47,649 bases of DNA, from contig JAAETH010000200.1 in assembly GCA_024228575.1 (NCBI GenBank), positions 1-47,649 on the forward strand. The letters run 5' to 3'. The notes beneath the pieces are model-generated. The model saw only the letters and a program-made list of their open reading frames with translations. It had not been told where the DNA came from and searched no databases. This document shows, in pieces, positions 41,690 to 47,649 of the stretch. The first letter of the stretch is position 1; the number at the start of each line of letters is the position of its first letter. Both the position numbers and the translations under genes were made by a program. This stretch comes from Actinomycetes bacterium (GTDB taxonomy: Bacteria; Actinomycetota; Acidimicrobiia; Acidimicrobiales; Poriferisodalaceae).

Positions 41690-43372
41690 TCGGGCAGCCG
41701 AGGCCGCGATACAGACGAACCAGACAAATACCACGGTGCCCGGGATGCCGACGGACGTTCTCGTGACAGCCGTGACGCACAGATACGCGAGGACGGGACG
41801 AAGGCGACGCTGTCGCCAAGGACGCGCCATCACGAACGCTACAGAAGCCAGCACCAACCCGATCAATCCCGTCTCACGGGCGATCTCGAGGAGGAGATTG
41901 TGAGAGCTCGGTGCAAACACAACCAGAGCAGCCTCGGCCGACTCGCGACCAAAGTGGTCAGGGCCTGAGGCCAGACCCCACCCAGCCACCGGGCGTTGGG
42001 CAATCTGGTCGATGGTGAACTCCCAGATCTCGTCACGACCGTGCAGGGTCAGGAGCTCGTCAGACCCGCCTGCCGGCTCATCCCACAGACCCAGGGCAAC
42101 CACTGCTGCAAGGGCAACTACGGCCGCTGCAGCAACCGCTAGCGCCTGAGCCAACGGCCGTCGACCCAAGTCGACGACGTACACGATCGCCGACACCAGT
42201 ACTGCAGCGAGCGCCGTGCGCGTTTCGCTAAGCGTGACGACGGTCAAGCCCACGGCTGCAAGGAGGCCCAGTCCCAACTTGGCTTTCGTGCCCAACTTCG
42301 CCGAGCCTCGCTCCCGGGTGAGCAACAGAACACCGGCCAGGACGACGAGCAGCCCGCCTATCTGGCCCGCCACGTTCGGCTCTGCCGTCAGTCCGCTGAG
42401 CCGACCGGCGATCAGACCTCCAAGGGACCACCCGGAGTGCGTGGCATGTGCAAAAAGCGACGCCACGCTGATCAGTCCCGATGCAACAATGGCCACCAGG
42501 AGACCCGCCTTCAGAGGGCGCTCGCTCAGACCCACGGCGATCAAGGCCAGCGATGCGTAGCCGAGCCAGGCTACACCCGACCGAAGCGGCGCTACCGACA
42601 CGAACACCCCGGCGAGACCCCACAGCAGGAACCCGCCGAGAGGAGCAAGGTGCCTCAGTCCCCGAGAGCACCCGCGGAGAAGAAGTGCGGCACCGACCAC
42701 ACCCAAACCCCAGCAGGCAACCAGAACGGCCACACGATGCCACGGCGCCAGGGACCACACGCTCCAGGTCCAAGCTCTCACTTGTAGATCCGCGACCGCG
42801 ACGGCCACGCCAAGCACCACGATTCCCGGAAGCGGTGGTTCGACGAGTCGTCGGAGCGCAGTCCTGTCCCCGCTGACACCGACCAGCGCGACCAGCCCGA
42901 CGAGGACAACCGCCGAGGCAAGTCCCGCTTCCGCTAGAGCTCTAGGAGACACGATCCCACGCTCGATCGACGCGACCACCAGCACTGGCAGACCGGAGGT
43001 CAGGGCGAGTCGCTCCGCGACTTCGACAGCATCGCTGGCGTTGGACTGGCTATCGGCAACAGCACTGATCTCGATGAGATCGTGCTGCTTGGTGGCAACC
43101 AGCATCTCGACGTCCGGCCAATCGGCTCCATCGAGCGATTCGATCAGGATCGAGCGGTTCTCGACGACGCTGTGGGTTTCGGACGGAAGTGTCTCGAGCG
43201 TCAGGTCATGGCCATACCGAGGTTGATCCGTAGACCGCACAGCGAACACGCCGATGAACGCGAATGGAAGCAGAACAAACCAAGCCCACGCCGGAACCCT
43301 CGTCCACCGAGTGGACACCGCGGACCAAACCCGATCATCTGATCCGAGGGTCTGTCCTTGTTGTCGGTACAT
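41525..43372 (-). CDS. Fusion of Wzz-like co-polymerase and Wzy-like polymerase (copy 5)
   Basis: A 615-residue protein. Residues 1-170 form a small co-polymerase module: helix about 28-45, extracytoplasmic region with P-R-Y-G-H and E-N-R-S-I-L, second helix about 149-166. From about 175 to 560 it is a complete polymerase with A-P-W-H-R-V, A-E-P-N-V-A-G-Q, H-G-R-D-E-I-W, G-W-G-L-A-S-G-P and S-S-H-N-L-L-L-E-I-A-R-E. Both halves match the separate overlapping genes at 14913-15689 and 15674-16933, but the coiled coil of the separate Wzz-like protein (about 75 residues) is missing. The last 55 residues are encoded antisense to the kinase-dead BY-kinase gene. Start is uncertain: 43372 overlaps the GT4 gene by 38 nt; GTG 43318 is an alternative. 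Confidence 0.83.
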   Translation of the reverse strand: MYRQQGQTLGSDDRVWSAVSTRWTRVPAWAWFVLLPFAFIGVFAVRSTDQPRYGHDLTLETLPSETHSVVENRSILIESLDGADWPDVEMLVATKQHDLIEISAVADSQSNASDAVEVAERLALTSGLPVLVVASIERGIVSPRALAEAGLASAVVLVGLVALVGVSGDRTALRRLVEPPLPGIVVLGVAVAVADLQVRAWTWSVWSLAPWHRVAVLVACWGLGVVGAALLLRGCSRGLRHLAPLGGFLLWGLAGVFVSVAPLRSGVAWLGYASLALIAVGLSERPLKAGLLVAIVASGLISVASLFAHATHSGWSLGGLIAGRLSGLTAEPNVAGQIGGLLVVLAGVLLLTRERGSAKLGTKAKLGLGLLAAVGLTVVTLSETRTALAAVLVSAIVYVVDLGRRPLAQALAVAAAAVVALAAVVALGLWDEPAGGSDELLTLHGRDEIWEFTIDQIAQRPVAGWGLASGPDHFGRESAEAALVVFAPSSHNLLLEIARETGLIGLVLASVAFVMARPWRQRRLRPVLAYLCVTAVTRTSVGIPGTVVFVWFVCIAASAARLSIDQAAEREARLGVGHDDADHGRLHAGEFGKGILQLPALRPSQGHDQNHRIGG

Positions 43373-44546
43373 CGGTTGGGGGTCGATTCGATTGGGTCTT
43401 CATCGCTAAGAGGGCCTCAGCCCATTCTGACCGACGCGAGCTGCCGGAGTGAGCCAGAACTGCTCTCGCAGCCGCATCCCGGACCTTCTGGTGGAACTCG
43501 GCCGTCGAGAACCGGTCGGCGTGTTCGACGATGTCCGCTGTGTCGTAGTCGTAGGGGTCGAATCTCGACATCTCGATGGCTAGCCGACGTGGCGTCATTT
43601 CTGGATACAGAAGCCCTGTGACGCCGTCGACGATCGTCTCGCACGCTCCACCCTTGCCAAATGCCAAGCCAGGCGTACCACATGCCGCAGCCTCGATCAT
43701 GGTCATGCCGAACTCCTCGACACCCGGCTGAACGAGAGCTATGGCGCCCTGGTACAGCTCGCGCAGACGTTCGTCGGTTGGTGCTACTTCGAATTCAACG
43801 GTCGGCCCGGCCGCCTGGCGCAGATCGGCGAGTTGGGGACCGTCACCAGCGACGATCAGGCGCTCGCCGGCGAGATTCGCTGCGAGCAAAGCAAGAATCA
43901 CCTCCTTGTACGCGACCAGCCTTCCCGCAATGAGGAAGTAGTCACCACGCTCGACAGAGGGGTCTGGTCGCCAGAAATCGAGATCGATTGGCGGATGGAT
44001 TACACCCGCTTCGACCCCATAACACTCGCTTACTCGCTCCGCAGAAAACCGCGAGTTCCCGTAGTAGGCATGTACGCGACGGGACCAGCCACGATCGAGC
44101 CTACGAAAGACGGCGGCACCCAGCGGCCAGATCACGCGAAGGGGAAGGGGAAGCCTGCGAATCTCACTGGCCGGCCACCACGCATACCGCATCGGAGTGT
44201 GACACATGCTGAGGCGGACCGTGTCGGGGTGTGTCTTGACACTGTTTGCGCACGAATGGGCATTGGTGATGACGATGTCGTATCCACTCAGATCGAACCG
44301 CCTCCAGCCGAACGGCATGACCGGCAGCGCAAATGCCCAGTGTCGACGCACCCACCCCAACCTGCCGGGTCGCGTCATGATGATGTGTTGACTTGGAAAC
44401 AACCGACGGGCGAGCACCGGATCCGCGGTGAAAACGTAGACATCCTCGATATCGAGCGCGCGACATATCTCGACTGCGACCCTTTCGCTGCCTCCGCGCG
44501 TGGTGATCCACTCGTGACAGAGGGCGATACGTGGACCGTCAGTCAC
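43335..44546 (-). CDS. Glycosyltransferase family 4 (WbaZ-like)
   Basis: A 403-residue GT-B enzyme starting at GTG 44546. The opening C-H-E-W-I-T-T-R-G-G-S-E-R-V and C-H-T-P-M-R-Y-A-W match mannosyltransferase WbaZ-type proteins. The donor domain shows F-L-I-A-G-R-L-V-A-Y-K, V-A-G-D-G-P-Q and the E-x7-E motif E-E-F-G-M-T-M-I-E. Usual relatives have K-R after the Y; here it is K-E. It should transfer a sugar, perhaps mannose from GDP-mannose, to a lipid-linked intermediate in the cytoplasm; the donor is inferred from resemblance only. It is transcribed with the fusion gene and is divergent from the next glycosyltransferase across 65 bp. Confidence 0.9.
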   Translation of the reverse strand: MTDGPRIALCHEWITTRGGSERVAVEICRALDIEDVYVFTADPVLARRLFPSQHIIMTRPGRLGWVRRHWAFALPVMPFGWRRFDLSGYDIVITNAHSCANSVKTHPDTVRLSMCHTPMRYAWWPASEIRRLPLPLRVIWPLGAAVFRRLDRGWSRRVHAYYGNSRFSAERVSECYGVEAGVIHPPIDLDFWRPDPSVERGDYFLIAGRLVAYKEVILALLAANLAGERLIVAGDGPQLADLRQAAGPTVEFEVAPTDERLRELYQGAIALVQPGVEEFGMTMIEAAACGTPGLAFGKGGACETIVDGVTGLLYPEMTPRRLAIEMSRFDPYDYDTADIVEHADRFSTAEFHQKVRDAAARAVLAHSGSSRRSEWAEALLAMKTQSNRPPTDVPTTRTDPRIR

Positions 44547-44576
44547 CGGACAACACCCTCTGAGGCACGACGACGA

Positions 44577-44605
44577 TTGCGCTCACGACACATTCGCGGT
44601 TCACT
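44577..44605 (+). promoter_or_regulatory. Candidate leaderless promoter (-35 TTGCGC, -10 TTCACT)
   Basis: TTGCGC and TTCACT are separated by 17 bp, and the -10 ends 6 nt before GTG 44612. The -35 is identical to that of the leuA leader promoter. The -10 is a weak match. Confidence 0.35.
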
Positions 44606-44611
44606 GACCGG

Positions 44612-45619
44612 GTGAGTCGATCTTCTGGATACGCCGTCAACGGCCGAGTGATCTGGAAGCCCTTCGGCGGCATGACGACCTACTTCAACGGTGTCATGGC
44701 CCATCTGGGCGGCACGGTTATCGCACCGCCCAGACGCTTCGCTCTCGGGACGGCCGGACATGCGTGGGAGCAATCCCGCCTGCCTCTGCACACGCGTGGT
44801 CACGCTCTCCTGTCGACCGCCAACACAGGGCCGTTAGCCAAACGCGACCAAGTCGTGGTCATCCACGACACATCCGTGTTCGACTACCCACAGGGATTTT
44901 CACGCCGGTTCGCCGTTCAGCAGCGCCTGTTGACAAGGGCGCTCCACCGTCGCGGCATCCGAATCGTGACATCGTCGGAGTACTCTCGCTTGCGTCTGGC
45001 CCACCACCTCGGGCTTCCCGCCGAACGGATCCCTGTTGCGAGCTGCGGGGTCGACGTGACGACTCTCCGAGCCAAATCGGAGATCCCGACATTCGTCTGC
45101 GTCGCCGGCGACATGAGCGTGCGCAAGAATGTCGGAACCGTGTTGAGGGCGTTCCAACAGGTTCATCGGGCAAACCCCGACGCGACCCTCACGATCGTCG
45201 GCGAGCCCGGGAGTGCCAGGATCTGGTCGGGGGACGAGCGACACCAGGAGAACACTTTCGTTCACTTCGTCGCGGGCCTTGACGATGCGGCACTCCGCGA
45301 CCTCGTCGGGTCCGCTTGGGCAAGTGTCTTCGTCTCGCACTACGAGGGCTTTGGTCTTCCGGCTGTCGAGGCTCAGGCGGCGGGAACCCGCTGCGTGCTC
45401 TCGGGAATCGATCCGTTGCGACTGATCAAGGCCGACGAAGACATCGTCGTCGAAGACCGGGGCAACTCCGAGGCGGTTGCCGCAGCAATGACCGAAGCGA
45501 TCCGAAGCCCCCTCACCGCCTCACAGCGAGAGTGCATGTCGCGTCGCGCCGCGCAGTCGTGGAGCTGGAAGCAGAGCGCCGAAGTTCTGATCGAGCAGCT
45601 CCGTGATGTCGCTCAATGA
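44612..45619 (+). CDS. Glycosyltransferase family 4
   Basis: A 335-residue GT-B enzyme. The N-terminal half contains V-V-V-I-H-D-T-S-V-F and T-S-S-E-Y-S-R, and the donor domain has V-A-G-D-M-S-V-R-K-N, T-I-V-G-E-P-G and the E-x7-E motif Y-E-G-F-G-L-P-A-V-E-A-Q-A-A-G, as in mannosyl/rhamnosyl-type GT4 enzymes. It acts at the cytoplasmic face on the lipid-linked repeat unit. The start is a GTG with a possible leaderless promoter. The stop lies 17 nt inside the next glycosyltransferase gene, so the two form an operon. Confidence 0.9.
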   Translation: MSRSSGYAVNGRVIWKPFGGMTTYFNGVMAHLGGTVIAPPRRFALGTAGHAWEQSRLPLHTRGHALLSTANTGPLAKRDQVVVIHDTSVFDYPQGFSRRFAVQQRLLTRALHRRGIRIVTSSEYSRLRLAHHLGLPAERIPVASCGVDVTTLRAKSEIPTFVCVAGDMSVRKNVGTVLRAFQQVHRANPDATLTIVGEPGSARIWSGDERHQENTFVHFVAGLDDAALRDLVGSAWASVFVSHYEGFGLPAVEAQAAGTRCVLSGIDPLRLIKADEDIVVEDRGNSEAVAAAMTEAIRSPLTASQRECMSRRAAQSWSWKQSAEVLIEQLRDVAQ

Positions 45620-46862
45620 CGGGACGCTCCGGGGAGGAGCGCCAAACGCGAACGATCTGCCACACATCCTCCTCATCTCCGACGACAGGGCATGGCCCAT
45701 GACCTCTGGCTACCGACGGCGCATCGCCCAGCAGGTGCGCGCGCTCGCCCAGGTTGGAACCGTCTATTGGATCGTTGCCCCACGCGGTCGGCGAGACGAT
45801 GGTGAAACGCCAACGGTCCCTGCCGAGCTGTCCGGGCGTGTGGTAGCGGTACTGGTACCCGCTCCAACCCGGAGCCGGGCCTCCAGGGTCACCCGTTGGA
45901 CCACCGGCGACCTTCCGCGTTCGGTCGCAGCAGGCGATTGGGGTTCGGTGCTCGCACACCTGAGCAGGCTCGACTTGGCGGCATTTGACTTCGTCTTCTG
46001 CGTGGGCCTCGCCTCATTCGAACATGTGAAAGGCACCATCCGTTGTGACCAGTTCACCGTTGTGGACATGGTCGATCTCGAGAGCACAAAACTTGAGCAA
46101 GCATCGGACATCCGAACCCAGGGGATCGTCGGCCGAGTCCGATCTGGCCTGAATCGCTCAGAGGTTCGCCGCTGGCGTCGGCTCGAGAAATCGGTCGCAG
46201 CCGAGGCCACGGCCACCATCCTCTCGAGCGACAGCGAAACCGACACGATCGGGGGGAATGCACGGTGTGTTCCGAACACCTACGACGATCCAGCCCCCAT
46301 CCGTCGACGCATATCGAGTCCTCCGAACATCTTGTTCGTCGGCTCGCTCGACTACCCACCAAATGCGGACGGGCTCGATTGGTTCGTCTGCGGCATCTGG
46401 CCCACACTTCGGGCGCGAATTCCCGAGTTGAGCATGAGGGTGGTCGGTGAGGGTCTTTCCACACAACACTCGGCACGACGCTGCGCCGGCATCGAGGTGA
46501 TCGGCCCGGTCGCGGACCTTCGCCCCTTGCTGGAAGAGGCGACGCTGTGCGTCGTGCCACTGAGGTGGGCGGGTGGAACCCGGGTGAAGATCCTCGAGGC
46601 ATTCGCCCACGAACTACCTGTCGTATCGACCACCGTGGGTGCGGCCGGACTCGATGTGAGCGACGATTGCGAGCTACGGGTAGCCGACGACCCCGAGGGG
46701 TTCGCATCCGCCTGCGCCGAGATCATCGAGGATCCTCACCTGGCCGAACGAATCGCCGAGGCGGGTCGACAGGCGTTCGAGTCCAAACACGAGACAAACC
46801 ACGTGGTCCTCCAGAGTGCCGAGTGGCTCAGCCTTCTCGTAGATCAGGCCCGAGAGACCTGA
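45603..46862 (+). CDS. Glycosyltransferase family 4 (GT4_sqdE/EpsF-like type)
   Basis: A 419-residue GT-B enzyme. The donor domain carries I-L-F-V-G-S-L-D-Y-P-P-N-A-D-G-L-D-W-F, M-R-V-V-G-E-G and P-L-R-W-A-G-G-T-R-V-K-I-L-E-A-F-A, the pattern of the sugar-transferase group found in exosortase and EPS clusters. The conserved R-x-G-G-T-R-x-K replaces the more usual E-x7-E opening. Start candidates are GTG 45603 and ATG 45606; both overlap the previous gene by 14-17 nt. It ends 70 nt before the partial gene at the right edge. Confidence 0.9.
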   Translation: MMSLNDGTLRGGAPNANDLPHILLISDDRAWPMTSGYRRRIAQQVRALAQVGTVYWIVAPRGRRDDGETPTVPAELSGRVVAVLVPAPTRSRASRVTRWTTGDLPRSVAAGDWGSVLAHLSRLDLAAFDFVFCVGLASFEHVKGTIRCDQFTVVDMVDLESTKLEQASDIRTQGIVGRVRSGLNRSEVRRWRRLEKSVAAEATATILSSDSETDTIGGNARCVPNTYDDPAPIRRRISSPPNILFVGSLDYPPNADGLDWFVCGIWPTLRARIPELSMRVVGEGLSTQHSARRCAGIEVIGPVADLRPLLEEATLCVVPLRWAGGTRVKILEAFAHELPVVSTTVGAAGLDVSDDCELRVADDPEGFASACAEIIEDPHLAERIAEAGRQAFESKHETNHVVLQSAEWLSLLVDQARET

Positions 46863-46918
46863 GTCCGAAAGCACGTGTGACTCGAGCGTCCACGAGCGAC
46901 GACGGAGCCCAGGCGTTG

Positions 46919-46924
46919 TATCGT
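46919..46924 (+). promoter_or_regulatory. Candidate -10 box (TATCGT) for the edge gene
   Basis: TATCGT ends 8 nt before GTG 46933, again giving a leaderless arrangement. No -35 match was found. Confidence 0.3.
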
Positions 46925-46932
46925 CATGCCTT

Positions 46933-47649
46933 GTGCAAGATTCCTCGCAGGCGACACTGCGATCGATTGACGCCCGCTTTCTTCTCCCGCACCCGCCACG
47001 GACAGTCGCGCTGTTTGGCCGCTGGAGGCAGCAAGAGCGGAAGTTCGATGCCGTTGGCATCGATGTGCACAAACCGGCAAGCGGATCCTGGTCCGCGCAT
47101 AGGCCCGACACGGCCTTCTGCGACACCGGCAGCCTCCAGGAAGCCATGAAGAGCGACGCTCCGACCATCGTTGTGTCGGGGTGGATCAAGCGGTTGAATT
47201 CGCGCCGAGTGCATCCCGAATGGCACTCGGCGGACTACATCGTGCGCAAAGGAGCCCGGGGGCCGCGTTGGATCGCCACCGGGGACGGGGCACCGCGTTG
47301 GCACCTGGCCGAGAATTGGGTTTCGTCTCGGCCGTGGATTCTCCGGATCCGCAAAGCCCTGTTCACTAGCAGGCTGGCCATGGCTGCTACTTCGGTGCGT
47401 GTCCTCACGCGAGCTGACACCACCGTGCCATACCCACTGGCAATCGCTGCAAGGCAGATGACGTTTCCGGTGCCGGCCGCATGGATGGTGCTGTTCGGAG
47501 ATGGTTCCGATCGAGCAAAGATCGTGGCGTTCGCTTTCGACGACAAGGCGCGACATCCTCGCTGGGTCGTGAAGTTCGCGCGAACGACATGGCCCGAACC
47601 CGAAGAGGACCCCCATCCGTGGCCACTCATCCGCGAGTCCGAGACCGAG
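46933..47649 (+). CDS. Unrecognised protein, truncated at the right edge (possible phosphotransferase N-terminal part)
   Basis: An open frame from GTG 46933 that runs without a stop for 239 codons to the last base of the window. It begins M-Q-D-S-S-Q-A-T-L and contains V-A-L-F-G-R-W-R, I-V-V-S-G-W-I, a Trp/Arg-rich middle and, near the edge, W-M-V-L-F-G-D-G-S-D-R-A-K-I-V-A-F-A-F-D then W-V-V-K-F-A-R. The last pattern, a beta strand ending V-V-K, resembles the ATP-binding lysine strand of aminoglycoside-phosphotransferase-like kinases. This is only a suggestion, since the catalytic loop would lie beyond the edge. Codon use looks like that of the neighbours. Position suggests it belongs to the polysaccharide locus. 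Confidence 0.6.
   Translation, partial: MQDSSQATLRSIDARFLLPHPPRTVALFGRWRQQERKFDAVGIDVHKPASGSWSAHRPDTAFCDTGSLQEAMKSDAPTIVVSGWIKRLNSRRVHPEWHSADYIVRKGARGPRWIATGDGAPRWHLAENWVSSRPWILRIRKALFTSRLAMAATSVRVLTRADTTVPYPLAIAARQMTFPVPAAWMVLFGDGSDRAKIVAFAFDDKARHPRWVVKFARTTWPEPEEDPHPWPLIRESETE

Overview
The window is about 47.6 kb of high-GC actinobacterial DNA. The evidence for this is a PknG/GlnH/GlnX-type signalling locus, two DUF222/HNH (13E12-repeat-like) genes, an F420-type LLM flavoprotein, many GTG starts, tight 4-nt ATGA/GTGA gene overlaps, and several -10 boxes of the form TANNNT lying about 6-10 nt before a start codon (probable leaderless mRNAs). A member of the Acidimicrobiia is my guess; the sequence does not fix the genus. 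I see no CRISPR array, insertion sequence or prophage.

Region 1 (1-9154) is a signalling locus in two divergent halves. Leftward run a GlnX-like four-helix membrane sensor and the first 20 codons of a Tat-exported lipoprotein (GlnH-like), separated by three copies of a 50-bp repeat. Rightward runs a five-gene overlapping operon: coiled-coil protein, PknG-type Ser/Thr kinase, PP2C phosphatase, VWA protein and FHA protein. Kinase, phosphatase and FHA protein all begin with a small zinc-ribbon-like Cys cluster. A decayed DUF222/HNH gene sits between the two halves; its intact relative lies at 34494-35975.

Region 2 (9175-12422) holds a broken AIM24-family gene and an IlvX-like ThDP enzyme coupled to an MFS transporter that appears to use a CTG start.

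Region 3 (12508-47649) is mostly an exopolysaccharide locus. Five Wzy/O-antigen-ligase-like polymerases are present. Four are physically linked to a polysaccharide co-polymerase module, in four different arrangements: small Wzz-like gene upstream (14913-16933), small Wzz-like gene downstream (22602-24625), a BY-kinase-like gene with a destroyed Walker A downstream (38763-41689), and an in-frame fusion (41525-43372). The fifth lies in a six-gene leftward operon with a sulfotransferase, GT2, Wzx flippase, NKWYS-type protein and GT4 (24649-30634), which points to a sulfated polymer. A complete BY-kinase (18983-20584), a WbaP/WcaJ-type initiating phosphoglycosyltransferase (30967-32487), GalE, three more GT4 enzymes and an edge-truncated gene complete the pathway. 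Housekeeping genes are interleaved: ppk1, leuA (behind a Leu/Ile-rich leader peptide and an attenuator-like terminator), tRNA-Val(CAC), an LLM oxidoreductase and a thiolase-like protein.

No gene-free stretch exceeds 300 bases. The longest are 30757-30966, 32488-32672, 35976-36153 and 20585-20847; only the last contains strong regulatory structure.
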